Below are positions 7,260-16,063 of a stretch of DNA of 64,000 nt, one piece after another. Position 1 is the stretch's first letter. Every line of letters starts with the position of its first letter. A program made the position numbers and the translations under genes. The stretch is from JBBSJZ01 sp041739875 (lineage in GTDB: Bacteria > Planctomycetota > Planctomycetia > Pirellulales > Pirellulaceae), in assembly GCA_041739875.1 (NCBI GenBank), contig JBGSNA010000221.1, positions 1 through 64,000 on the forward strand, in the 5' to 3' direction. Below the pieces are notes generated by a model. It did not search any database, was not told the DNA's origin, and was given only the letters and a program-made list of their open reading frames with translations.

Positions 7260-8704
7260 TCTTGTACTTCTTGTTTGAATTTTGCAGTTAGTCGCCTGTG
7301 GTCGCGTTCACTTAAACTGAATCCACGTTGTTGCATGGCTTTTTGGGTGGCTGTTCGTCCCGGTGGCCTGCCGGTTTGCGACAACAGTTCCATGAGGATT
7401 GGCCTCGCTTCGTTCCATAACTCGTCCGTGGGCTGGGCCTCTGCGTGGCGACGTTCATTGGCTCTTTTAAGCTTAATTTGTCGGTTATACTGCCTTATTC
7501 TACGTGCCGGGTTCCGAGTCAATTGTGGCGTAGAAGGTGTTCTTACGGCATGTCCACGCCACGAGCCAAATCGATCGTACGTTCGCATTCCGCCGATTGC
7601 AGCGAGGTACCCGGAAAGTGTGGTTGGAGGAACCCAGTTCCAATCTGGGGCAACAAGGAATCCTTCGATACCACTTTCCCTTCGTTCTCGATCCATCCCA
7701 GGACTTGTTCCACAAATGAGAGATCGAAAGCAACTGCTCCTATCCGTTGTTTGCAAGTCAATGTCGAATCGAAGCGGAACGAAATTGGGGTTGCCCCAGT
7801 AAGGAGCGATTGAGGCAGGGACCGTCAGATCTTCAGATGACTGCCTAATACTGCTGAGCAAAGGCTCAGCTGCCGCATCAGGAATTGGCATGAGTAATGC
7901 CGTTCGAAGTACTCCAGTTATTGCGTCCGGGTTTAAGTCCAGAAATCCATCTTCGAAGTAGGGTTGCCCACCAAACGAAGGCAAGAATTGTGAACTCAAC
8001 ATTCCTCCCGTTGCACCGAGCCGGGTGGCAAGTTGGCGCATATGCGATGTCACAATCCGCTTCATTGCAAGGCAAGATTGCCGTGCACGAGGATTGTTAA
8101 TTAAATCACCGGGATCATCACTGACCAGAGTGTGAAGCGAGATAAGCGCAAACACAGTATTGGAATCACTGAACCGGTTTGTAAGTTCGATTGAGAGCTG
8201 CACCGCCTCACGTGATAGACAGAATGGACACAATGCGTTTTGCCGACACACGAGCGAGGGCGTCGTGGATTCCGTGTCGATCAAATAAAGGCTGTTAGGG
8301 CAGTTCAAACGCAACATTGCTTGACGCCGTCGCTTGCTTGCAAGAAACCGAATTTGCGATTGCAACGCATGCACATGGAAAAACTGAAACGCTCTCGCCC
8401 ATGCGAGCGGCTTGTTGATGGTATTTTGTTCGCTCGGATGTTGAATTTGGCTTGGTGAGGGAAGGTGAAGCAATGGATGTCCGCTATTGGCGAGCCTCCG
8501 GAACGGCCATGCAGCTTTACTACGCATGGCTGATCCAAGAACCAAATCGCGGCATGCCCAATCGTCTGGCCGGTTGCCAAATGCCAATACTCTGGGAACG
8601 TTGCACCAAGCTTCGGCAGTACGTTCCAACCACAATGGCCCGCCACGTTTTCCAATAACGTCGTATCCGTTGATGGCGTCAGTTATTTCGTATGTTATTT
8701 CCAT
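7247..8704 (-). CDS. Cys-cluster protein of integrative element, possibly Rep-like
   Basis: A 485-residue protein of unknown function. A cysteine cluster C-x5-C-x2-C lies at C153, C159 and C162 (VCRQNALCPFC), followed by SREAVQLSIEL. This arrangement recalls the zinc-binding N-terminal part of rolling-circle Rep proteins, as does the later LATRLGATGG segment, but no HUH motif or catalytic tyrosine motif could be found, so the Rep idea is weak. The C-terminus is basic (RRIRQYNRQIKLKRANERR) and ends in a helix-turn-helix-like segment (RTATQKAMQQRGFSLSERDHRR), which suggests DNA binding. It starts 33 nt after the integrase stop and overlaps the next gene. Confidence 0.6.
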   Translation of the reverse strand: MEITYEITDAINGYDVIGKRGGPLWLERTAEAWCNVPRVLAFGNRPDDWACRDLVLGSAMRSKAAWPFRRLANSGHPLLHLPSPSQIQHPSEQNTINKPLAWARAFQFFHVHALQSQIRFLASKRRRQAMLRLNCPNSLYLIDTESTTPSLVCRQNALCPFCLSREAVQLSIELTNRFSDSNTVFALISLHTLVSDDPGDLINNPRARQSCLAMKRIVTSHMRQLATRLGATGGMLSSQFLPSFGGQPYFEDGFLDLNPDAITGVLRTALLMPIPDAAAEPLLSSIRQSSEDLTVPASIAPYWGNPNFVPLRFDIDLQTTDRSSCFRSLICGTSPGMDRERRESGIEGFLVAPDWNWVPPTTLSGYLAAIGGMRTYDRFGSWRGHAVRTPSTPQLTRNPARRIRQYNRQIKLKRANERRHAEAQPTDELWNEARPILMELLSQTGRPPGRTATQKAMQQRGFSLSERDHRRLTAKFKQEVQECQD

Positions 8705-8737
8705 TGCTGCAACTTTCGAGTTGTCAAATATCCTGGG

Positions 8738-10048
8738 TCAGCCAATTTCTCGAACAACTTCCCGAGCCTTCTCGGCATCCCGTTCGGCATAAATTTGTGT
8801 TACGTCGGCTGCAGCGTGCCCAAGAATGACTTGAGCCGCTTCCAGGCCAAAACGCTTGCGAACTTCTGTGCCGCGAGTGTGACGAAGCTGGTTGGGATGC
8901 CAGCGATGTTCTCGCTCCCAGCTTTTCAATTCTTCTCGCTGATCAGTGGACAGCCGCCGTAAACGGTCCGCTTTGGATTCTCCGTCCGCTTGCCCAATTG
9001 GTTCAGGGGCTGGAAAGGCGCTGTCACAGGCGTGGTAGATTGCCTTGCGGTAAGAAGCTGAATCGAATTCATAGGCGGCAGATCGCTTTTGCTTTTCACC
9101 GCATCGATCTTGCATGGATCTTTTCCCGCGACGGTTGCCGCAGCTCACGGGTGTTTTTCGACGATCTGACTTGAGTTGCCGACGCTGTTCCAAAGACTCG
9201 GCCATTGAAAAACACACTGCTTCAGATGGACGCAGCAGGTACGGCATAAGTAACGCTTGGGCGTCAGGACCGATGTAGATCGTTCGGCTCCGACCGTGGT
9301 GCTCGGTTTTGTGGCCGCTCACGCGATACTCCCAAACTTCGTTTGACCGATCCACGTCCTGCGGCGTCAATGTGCAGACTTCGCCCGGACGGGCACCGGT
9401 AAGTAGTTGGAATCGAACCATGTCCGCGGTAACCGGCGGCAAGAGCGGCAGTGTCAACTCAACGACCTTTAAGTCGACTGGCCCAATCGGGTCTGGCTCC
9501 CGGCATTCACATCGACCTTTCCGCAGGCCATCTACGGCGAGCAGCGCCTGGTACACACCAGCAGGTACAAGCTCTTCGCTGACGCCCCACTTGAAGATCC
9601 GTTTAAGCCGACCAGCATTTTTGTTGACCGTCGGTCGGGATTGCCCCCGGCTGATCCATTCTTGACGAACCACTTTGAAGGCTAGCGGTCCGAATTGGTT
9701 CACCGGAAGGTGTCCATAGAGCCGACGAAGAGTCCTCATGATGTTCTTGAAGGCATCGAGCTCGTTCGTGGGCTCGCCATTCTTGACGTACCAGATCTTG
9801 GCATGCTCCAAGAAAGCGGCGAGCAATTCGACGACCGTGATGGCCGATTCATCAGCGGATGAACGATCAGGCTCAGGATTTCGGCCAGTCATCGCGTGTT
9901 CAGCGATTAGCTGAGCGTATCGCGACGTACTGTCAGCCGAGTTGAACTCACCGAGGTAATGATCTCGACCGTCTATCGTAACGATCGCTTGCCCGGTTGC
10001 CTTGTGAAGGCGGTAAGAAGGGGGCGTACCCCGTTTTCGACGTGCCAT
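8738..10048 (-). CDS. Tyrosine recombinase (integrase) of tRNA-Asp-associated element
   Basis: A 436-residue site-specific recombinase when started at the ATG at 10048 (MARRKRG); the frame extends to 10114 but the upstream codons look non-coding. It has an N-terminal SAM-like DNA-binding region (about 70-165) and a C-terminal catalytic domain. Catalytic residues are R220 (LLTGARPGEV), R389 (NQLRHTRGT), H411 (LGH) and Y420 (TQIYAER). The position normally held by the box II histidine is Asn (PNQLRH), which from memory is usual in planctomycete relatives. It lies 113 nt from the 3' end of tRNA-Asp and reads away from it, the usual layout for an element integrated at the tRNA 3' end. It heads the minus-strand operon with the next two genes. 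Confidence 0.92.
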   Translation of the reverse strand: MARRKRGTPPSYRLHKATGQAIVTIDGRDHYLGEFNSADSTSRYAQLIAEHAMTGRNPEPDRSSADESAITVVELLAAFLEHAKIWYVKNGEPTNELDAFKNIMRTLRRLYGHLPVNQFGPLAFKVVRQEWISRGQSRPTVNKNAGRLKRIFKWGVSEELVPAGVYQALLAVDGLRKGRCECREPDPIGPVDLKVVELTLPLLPPVTADMVRFQLLTGARPGEVCTLTPQDVDRSNEVWEYRVSGHKTEHHGRSRTIYIGPDAQALLMPYLLRPSEAVCFSMAESLEQRRQLKSDRRKTPVSCGNRRGKRSMQDRCGEKQKRSAAYEFDSASYRKAIYHACDSAFPAPEPIGQADGESKADRLRRLSTDQREELKSWEREHRWHPNQLRHTRGTEVRKRFGLEAAQVILGHAAADVTQIYAERDAEKAREVVREIG

Positions 10049-10161
10049 GTGCTGCGCTACCAAAGAATCCGGTAGTGCTACCGGATTAAATCTGGGAAAG
10101 CGCCGCACGAGCACATGCTCGGTATCAACGTAAAGTGTTGATTCAGCTGGGTTTAAGAAAA

Positions 10162-10235
10162 CGACGCGGACGGGGCTCGAACCCGCAACCTCCGGATCGA
10201 CAGTCCGGGGCTCTAACCAATTGAGCTACCGCGCC
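10162..10235 (-). tRNA. tRNA-Asp (anticodon GTC)
   Basis: The minus strand folds into a full cloverleaf: acceptor stem GGCGCGG pairing with CCGCGTC (one G-U), D-arm GCTC...GAGC, anticodon stem CCGGA/TCCGG with loop CTGTCGA (anticodon GTC), and a T-arm with the TTCGAGC loop. The discriminator base is G and CCA is not encoded. It probably serves as the integration target of the neighbouring element. Confidence 0.95.
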
Positions 10236-10239
10236 TTTG

Positions 10240-10256
10240 CGAACGAATTTCGTTCG
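10240..10256. repeat. Perfect 8-bp palindrome in tRNA-Asp leader
   Basis: CGAACGAA and TTCGTTCG face each other across one base, 5 nt before the tRNA-Asp 5' end and downstream of its promoter. On the tRNA transcript it would form a hairpin in the leader, possibly a processing signal or an operator. It could also be chance. Confidence 0.5.
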
Positions 10257-10267
10257 GCCGAGGCAGG

Positions 10268-10295
10268 ATTATATCGGCAGGATTCTCGCTCGCAA
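10268..10295 (-). promoter_or_regulatory. Sigma70-type promoter of tRNA-Asp
   Basis: On the minus strand a TTGCGA -35 box (10290-10295) is followed after 16 nt by a perfect TATAAT -10 box (10268-10273). Transcription would begin near 10261, about 25 nt before the tRNA 5' end. The match and spacing are typical for a strong housekeeping promoter. Confidence 0.75.
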
Positions 10296-10520
10296 GTCCG
10301 TCACGGCCAGGTTCTTGCATTCAATTGTTTGCGACAGCGTGGATTGCTCCGATCGTGCCGACCTTGAGGCTTGATCCTAGCCAAATTGCCCTGGTTTTGC
10401 GTAAAACAAAGCCAATTCGAACTTCGACGTGACGTCGATATGACCTAGGTTTGCCTAACAAGTCCGCGTCGCAGAGACCCTAAACCGTGCTTTGGGGTTC
10501 AACAATTGACTGGGTTACTC

Positions 10521-10691
10521 ATGATTTTCGAAATTCTCGCCATGTTTTCGCTCAGTGATTGGTTCAACGACGCTGTCGCGGAATTTGTTCATTACTTCAA
10601 CAACATGAATACCAAGCAGTGGGGTATCGTCTCCGCAGCATCAGTGGCTTTTGGCTTCCTGTGCATGAAGGGACACTCCATTCGCGGGTAA
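10521..10691 (+). CDS. Small membrane protein, unknown function
   Basis: A 56-residue protein started at the ATG at 10521 (a TTG at 10506 is the alternative). A short N-terminal amphipathic part (FEILAMFSLSDWFNDAV) precedes one likely transmembrane helix (WGIVSAASVAFGFLCMKG). The pattern is that of small single-span proteins often seen in Pirellulaceae, but I cannot assign a family. It is monocistronic: the next gene starts 268 nt further on. Confidence 0.5.
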   Translation: MIFEILAMFSLSDWFNDAVAEFVHYFNNMNTKQWGIVSAASVAFGFLCMKGHSIRG

Positions 10692-10959
10692 TTGCGATAC
10701 TTTCGCGAGGCCATTGTCCTCCGACATGTGTCATTCTCTGTCGCCACAGCCGGTTAAAAAAATTCGTAGCGAGTCTGCGGTGCAATAAAACCATCGGATT
10801 CGACTCGGTCCCAATCGGAATCTCTCGGACGAACCTAGCGCCGTCGTCCTACCCGGCCGCTATAATTCGACTCACACTTACGGCGATGCCTTGCGCCCGG
10901 TGCGGCTAGGCACTCGATCGCCGATACCGTTTGGGTTTCTCCTACCGGAGTCGTTTCCA

Positions 10960-11286
10960 ATGCCACTGTACGAAATCGAAACTGACTCACACATCATCAT
11001 CACCTGGGCTGATGACGAGTCGGGGGCTCGCGAAGTTGTTGCGGACGCTTATCCCCACGACGAATTGATGCGGTTGACGAAGCGCCCGCGAGATACCTGG
11101 GTCATAAGCAAAGGTGCTTTGGGGCTTACCAATTCGCGTATCGACCCCTGTATGGTCGCACGGGATTGCTTGAGCAAGTCAGCCGGTGACAAGGTCAACG
11201 CGATTCGCTTGTACCGTCTGGAAACAGGCAGTGACTTGGAGAGCGCACGCAAAGCCATCGAATCAAATATGGTTATGGGTTGGTAG
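10960..11286 (+). CDS. Conserved protein with L7/L12 C-terminal-like helix segment
   Basis: A 108-residue cytosolic protein. The ATG at 10960 has a GGAG site 9 nt upstream, so the longer open frame from 10891 is rejected. The N-terminus is a beta strand pair (MPLYEIETDSHIIITWA), followed by RLTKRPRDTWVISKGALG. The C-terminal segment KVNAIRLYRLETGSDLESAR resembles the alpha-helical part of ribosomal L7/L12 C-terminal domains (AIKxVRExTGLGLKEAK). The family appears planctomycete-typical; its role is unknown. The downstream gene overlaps its end by 7 nt if that gene uses its TTG start. Confidence 0.75.
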   Translation: MPLYEIETDSHIIITWADDESGAREVVADAYPHDELMRLTKRPRDTWVISKGALGLTNSRIDPCMVARDCLSKSAGDKVNAIRLYRLETGSDLESARKAIESNMVMGW

Positions 11287-13856
11287 CGTTACACCATCGA
11301 GCAGGCCAACATCAACGAGCATGGGCACGACCTACAGTCATTTTGTGGCTGATTGCTGCCATTATGCCTTGGATTACAGGTTGTGATGGATGCCGCGGCC
11401 CAGGTTCAACGCCTACCGATGCTCCCAATGAGTCACCGGTCCAGGACTTCACTTCGCTACCACCGCGGCCGTTTCCGAACGACAGTGCCGCATCTCAAAA
11501 CGCGGTCAAGCCGGGGCATTGGTTCACAGCTTCCGTGCCGCTTCGAAGCAACAAGATCGACGCCCGCGGAAGTTTGCGTAGCGACGTGAAGTTATCTGGC
11601 CGTAGCAACTTGAATACCGGATTCGGCGGCACGGAGGCTGGATCAACCGAAAGCGCCAATCGAACGTCGCTTAGCAGTGAGAGATCGGCTGTCTTGCCAA
11701 AAAGCCAAATGAGGCGTTTTGATACACGGATACTTGCTCCCCGCGTAAATACCCAAGGTCAACCGCTACTACTATCCAGTCGGTTCGTGACGAGCAGCGG
11801 CAATGCGTACGTCGATAGCAGGTCGCAACCGTGCAACGTCCTTGAACCGCACGAGTATTTTGCCGTCGTGCTCACGCGATCGCCCGAGCGATTCGCGAGG
11901 CTAAAAACGAGTGACTGGGTGCGTCCGTTTATGGACACAAATTCCGGCGCACCCGCCAGCATTCATTATCGACTCGTATTCCCGTTCGAAGAGGGAGTCT
12001 TGCCTCTTTCGAGCACCATACTTGATTGGACGCAAACGTCGGTTGTCATTTGGGACGACATGCCAGCAGATGCCTTGACGCCAGCGCAGTTGCAAGCGCT
12101 GCGTGATTGGATCTATTTCGGTGGCCGACTCATTGTCAACGGTTCCGATGGCACCGACGCGCTCGTTACCAGTTCGCTTGAGCCACTATTGCCAATCAAG
12201 TCCACTGGCAATATCGAATTGGATGTCGATTCGACAACGACGTTACTCAAGCAGTGGTCGGTCGCGGAGGACGATTCAACGAGTCATCAGATCACAGTCA
12301 TGGGGGGGCTTTCCAGTCGTATTGCGGCGGGCGGTTCACGCCGGCCAGATGCAGTTGCTGTGGCCGGAACAGACGACTTGGTAACGTTGGTCCCAGTCGG
12401 TGGCGGAATGATCTGCCAAAGTCGCTTTGATCTGACGAGTGGATGGCTTGCGAATTGGAAGTCGTTCGACAGCTTTTTTAACGCGGCAATTTTGGGACGG
12501 CCGCCACGCAAATTTGTCTTGACCGATACAGTTATCCGCAACCGTTCCGTCGAAGTGGACGCAAGCGGATTCGCCATGGTCGCCCAAATGTTTCAAGACG
12601 ACACGCTACAAGACTCCTACTTGCCAGCCATCAACACGTCACTTCGGTTTCTCGCTCGCGATGCCGTCTTGAGCTCCAAAGTTGTGAGCCAGTCATCCGA
12701 AGACACTACCTCGCAAACGGATTCATATCAAGATCCAACGAATAGCGAAGACAGCATCACCACCCAGGGCACGATCGAGTCGAAGGTGACAACGCAGGAG
12801 ACGCTGGGCTTAACTCGCATCGACCCCGTCTCAGGTGTCGCGGGCTGGACCGACGAAAGTGACGTGATGTCGCACTTGATCGGAACGCTGAGAAGCGAAT
12901 CCGGAATTGAGATTCCGAAGTCGTCGTTAGTGATTCGGTCCCTGGGGATTTACCTGTTTCTGCTAGTGCCAGTGAACTATCTCCTATTTCGATTTCTCGG
13001 GCGGCTCGAGTACGCATGGCTAGCTGCGCCGGTGATCGCGATCCTCGGTGCCGTCTGGGTCGCTCGAGAAGCACAGTTGGACATAGGTTTCGCGAGGAGC
13101 CAAACAGAGCTGGCGTTGCTCGAGGTCCCATCGAATTATTCACGTGGCCATTTAACTCGCGCTATCGCGATCTACAATTCGCTCTCGACTCGATACGATA
13201 TCCTGTTTGATCATCCGGAGGCGGTTGCAGCACCGGTGGGAGTTTTCGATCGTAGCGGATTGGAAAGCGACGTCATCTTCGCGACATCGACGGGTGATGG
13301 GGCACAACTAAACGGCATCGGGATCAACAGTAACCAAGTCCGTTTGCTGCACACCGAAGAGATCATCGACATCGGCGGATTGATTCGACGCGACGGCGAA
13401 TTCGTCGTCAATGAAACGAGTTATGATTTAGTCGACATGTTTGTCGTTGAAAAATTGTCGACTAGTCGTTCGCGAGTGGCGTCGGTGGCAAATTGTGCCG
13501 CCGGCGGTCGTGCGGCACTGCGATTTCGCGATGCAGAGGGCATGCTCGTTTCAAGCGACATGCCGATGCAAACGGCGACATTGGTCCGGCGCCTTGTGAA
13601 TAAGGACGCCATCCCTGTCGGAGCGGCGCGTGTTGTTGCTCGCATCGAGGGTGCCCCAACGGGAATGAACGTCGTTCCTGAAACGAACCAGCGGACATCT
13701 CAAACCATTTTGGTGGCGCACTTGAGCTATGGTCGCGTCTTGTTGGCCGATGCTGGCGACAAGCCAACTCCCGACGCAAACTTGATCGGTCCGTTGCTGA
13801 AGGACCGCCCAATCGACTTCAATGAACCCGATGTAATCATACGAGACGAGCCATGA
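11280..13856 (+). CDS. Large lipoprotein-like membrane protein coupled to ABC ATPase
   Basis: An 858-residue protein of unknown function. The N-terminus holds a hydrophobic segment that ends in a lipobox-like ITGC (about residues 32-35); the TTG start at 11280 is uncertain. The extracytoplasmic part contains a glutamine-amidotransferase-like alpha/beta segment (VVIWDDMPADALTP, WIYFGGRLIVNGSDG, and later FFNAAILGRPPRKF) similar to parts of DUF4350/GATase1-like proteins. Two transmembrane helices follow near residues 555-610 (LGIYLFLLVPVNYLLF and AAPVIAILGAVWVA). Its ATGA overlap with the ABC ATPase gene suggests that the two work together. Confidence 0.75.
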   Translation: MVALHHRAGQHQRAWARPTVILWLIAAIMPWITGCDGCRGPGSTPTDAPNESPVQDFTSLPPRPFPNDSAASQNAVKPGHWFTASVPLRSNKIDARGSLRSDVKLSGRSNLNTGFGGTEAGSTESANRTSLSSERSAVLPKSQMRRFDTRILAPRVNTQGQPLLLSSRFVTSSGNAYVDSRSQPCNVLEPHEYFAVVLTRSPERFARLKTSDWVRPFMDTNSGAPASIHYRLVFPFEEGVLPLSSTILDWTQTSVVIWDDMPADALTPAQLQALRDWIYFGGRLIVNGSDGTDALVTSSLEPLLPIKSTGNIELDVDSTTTLLKQWSVAEDDSTSHQITVMGGLSSRIAAGGSRRPDAVAVAGTDDLVTLVPVGGGMICQSRFDLTSGWLANWKSFDSFFNAAILGRPPRKFVLTDTVIRNRSVEVDASGFAMVAQMFQDDTLQDSYLPAINTSLRFLARDAVLSSKVVSQSSEDTTSQTDSYQDPTNSEDSITTQGTIESKVTTQETLGLTRIDPVSGVAGWTDESDVMSHLIGTLRSESGIEIPKSSLVIRSLGIYLFLLVPVNYLLFRFLGRLEYAWLAAPVIAILGAVWVAREAQLDIGFARSQTELALLEVPSNYSRGHLTRAIAIYNSLSTRYDILFDHPEAVAAPVGVFDRSGLESDVIFATSTGDGAQLNGIGINSNQVRLLHTEEIIDIGGLIRRDGEFVVNETSYDLVDMFVVEKLSTSRSRVASVANCAAGGRAALRFRDAEGMLVSSDMPMQTATLVRRLVNKDAIPVGAARVVARIEGAPTGMNVVPETNQRTSQTILVAHLSYGRVLLADAGDKPTPDANLIGPLLKDRPIDFNEPDVIIRDEP

Positions 13857-14779
13857 TCACGCTGTCCGGATTTGGAAAAGATTACGGTGATTTCACCGCC
13901 GTCGACAGCATTGACTTAACCATCGCTGCGGGCGAAACATTTGGCTTCATTGGCCCCAACGGTGCTGGAAAGAGTACGACGATTCGGTTTCTTGCGACAC
14001 TGCTTCGCGCCAGTCGCGGTGGCGGCACGGTGGCGGGAATGGACGTGATGGGAGACCCCGTCGGTGTGCGTCAAGTGATCGGCTACATGCCTGATAACTT
14101 TGGTGTGTACGACGGCATGCGAGTGTGGGAGTTCTTGGATTTTTTTGCCGTTGCCTACGGTATCGCAAAGACACAGCGTCGCCAAATCATCGACAACGTT
14201 CTGGAGTTATTGGATCTAACACACAAGCGGAATGATTTTGTCAATGGATTGTCGCGCGGCATGAAACAACGACTGTGCTTGGCCAAGACGCTCGTTCACG
14301 ATCCGCCCGTATTGATTCTCGATGAACCAGCCAGCGGACTGGATCCACGTGCGAGAGTGGAGTTGAAGGCGCTCTTGAAAGAACTGCGTCGAATGGGCAA
14401 GACGATTTTGATCAGTAGCCACATTCTTACGGAGTTAGCCGATTGCTGTACATCGATTGGGATTGTCGAGCGAGGCCAGTTGCTGATGAGCGGACCGATC
14501 GATAGCGTCTACCGCCAAATCCGCCGCAACCGAATCGTTGTGATCCAATTCGTGTCTGGACAAGACGCAGGGCTCTCAATCTTGCGGAGCGATCCAGCGC
14601 TACGTTCTTTAGAGATTGAACCGGATCGTGTGATCGCCGAACTTGAGACCGACGATGAGGGTCTGGCGAATTTGCTTCAAACGTTAATCAACGAAGGCGT
14701 GCGATTGCGTTCGTTCAATGACAAAGACCCGACGCTCGAAGACGTATTCATGTCAGTCACCAAAGGTTTGGTGAGCTAA
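13853..14779 (+). CDS. ABC transporter ATP-binding protein
   Basis: A 308-residue ABC ATPase of the drug/exporter-like class. Walker A is GPNGAGKST, the signature is LSRGMKQR, Walker B is LILDEPASGLD and the switch histidine lies in SSHIL. A C-terminal extension of about 90 residues (IRRNRIVVIQF to the end) is typical of exporter and gliding-type ATPases. It overlaps the stop of the large membrane protein by 4 nt. No permease gene follows: the next gene is convergent and starts directly at the stop codon, so either the upstream membrane protein is the partner or the permease is encoded elsewhere. Confidence 0.93.
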   Translation: MITLSGFGKDYGDFTAVDSIDLTIAAGETFGFIGPNGAGKSTTIRFLATLLRASRGGGTVAGMDVMGDPVGVRQVIGYMPDNFGVYDGMRVWEFLDFFAVAYGIAKTQRRQIIDNVLELLDLTHKRNDFVNGLSRGMKQRLCLAKTLVHDPPVLILDEPASGLDPRARVELKALLKELRRMGKTILISSHILTELADCCTSIGIVERGQLLMSGPIDSVYRQIRRNRIVVIQFVSGQDAGLSILRSDPALRSLEIEPDRVIAELETDDEGLANLLQTLINEGVRLRSFNDKDPTLEDVFMSVTKGLVS

Positions 14780-15796
14780 TCAAATGTGGGGCTCAGTCTT
14801 GCTGAGCATGGCTTGAATCGCATGGGCAACATGGCGAGCGATCGTTCGACTTCCTCGCGTGTTGCTGTGAATGCCGTCGTCACTCAATCGGGAGTTGGGC
14901 ATCCACATGCCGGGCGGTGCGATCGGACTCATCAAAACGACTTGACGAAGCCACGTGTCAGCGACGAGTTGTACGTCTTTCTCGTACGCAATTTCACGCT
15001 CGAGACTCGCGAAGGGATCGAGTATGAAGCCTCGGGGGATTTCCATCAGTACAACCTCCGCGCCCGCCGCACGGCACTGATCGATCATCTGAAGAAGATT
15101 CGCTTTGGTTGATTGACGCGAACGACCTTTCAAGAAGTCGTGGCCGCCAAGCTCAATCACCACGATGCTCGGTTGATGCTTGAGCACACGCGACATCAAA
15201 TCAAGACCCTGGGACGTTGCGATCCCAGAAAAGCCTTCGTTGATGACCGGCAAGTCAACCATGTCTCGAAGTTGGTCCGGATATCCGCCATCGGGCAAAA
15301 GCCCGTCGGTCAAACTATCACCGACACAGACAATGGGACGTTCACGATCAGCCCTTTCCAGCCGAGGTTGGTTGCACGTCACAATTGCGTGTTGCTCCCA
15401 AAGCATCCCGATCCATAAAACCCATAATCCGATCGTGCCAGGAAACGTTAGTCGAGAAAGACCGGCCGGTAAACTGCGCTGACGGTACCGGACGACGGCG
15501 ATCGACAACAACGCGAACCCGAACAATATCATCAGCGGCGTTCGTCCAACAAGTTTGATCACGAGAAGGGCCAAACAGGCGGCGAGTGGCAACCATGCCG
15601 GACGACTTCGCATCGCAAGCCATGTGTGCCAACCCAACCAGAACGCAGTCATCCAGGCGGTCACGCTCGGAAACGATAATAACGACGCCGAAACGACGCA
15701 CCCAATGCCGAGCGTTCTCACCATTCGGCGGGAAGGCGATCTCGTTTTCAACGGCGGATTTGGGGCCTGCTGAGCCTCAGTCGGTTGACCGTCCAT
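14780..15796 (-). CDS. SGNH/GDSL hydrolase with N-terminal membrane helices
   Basis: A 338-residue protein. Residues 25-135 contain several hydrophobic helices, and the C-terminal 190 residues form an SGNH hydrolase domain: block I GDSLTDG, the glycine of block II in NEGFSG, block III GGHDFLKG (His where Asn is usual), and the block V Asp-His pair in DDGIHSN. Such enzymes cleave ester bonds in carbohydrates or lipids; the substrate is unknown. The membrane helices would place the domain on one face of the membrane. The gene is convergent with the ABC ATPase gene with no gap, so no separate terminator is visible. Confidence 0.88.
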   Translation of the reverse strand: MDGQPTEAQQAPNPPLKTRSPSRRMVRTLGIGCVVSASLLSFPSVTAWMTAFWLGWHTWLAMRSRPAWLPLAACLALLVIKLVGRTPLMILFGFALLSIAVVRYRQRSLPAGLSRLTFPGTIGLWVLWIGMLWEQHAIVTCNQPRLERADRERPIVCVGDSLTDGLLPDGGYPDQLRDMVDLPVINEGFSGIATSQGLDLMSRVLKHQPSIVVIELGGHDFLKGRSRQSTKANLLQMIDQCRAAGAEVVLMEIPRGFILDPFASLEREIAYEKDVQLVADTWLRQVVLMSPIAPPGMWMPNSRLSDDGIHSNTRGSRTIARHVAHAIQAMLSKTEPHI

Positions 15797-16063
15797 TGCT
15801 GGCCTCAGTGGGATCGCATTGCGAATGAAAGAAATGCGAACGAAAGAAATGTAAATGCGTGAGGAGTGACGAGGTCGCTTATTGTAGACTTTTTGCGTCC
15901 GGATTTCTTTTCGGCATTAAATCTACGCATGCAACCAAGATTCTGGCACAATCAGCGAATCAACGTTGGGCCTTGTTCCATTCAGGTCAAAATCGTTGGC
16001 TCGCACTCCTTTTCGCACCTCGCATTTGACCGACAATCCCATTCCGTTTGGAGGCTCGCCCCG

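Noticed and set aside
7247..8704. Rolling-circle Rep protein
   Set aside because: The Cys cluster is suggestive, but no HUH motif or catalytic Tyr motif could be found; kept only as a possibility.
1..10160. Second copy of the tRNA-Asp 3' end (attL)
   Set aside because: Looked for the CGACGCGGACGGGG segment to the left of the integrase; none seen by eye.
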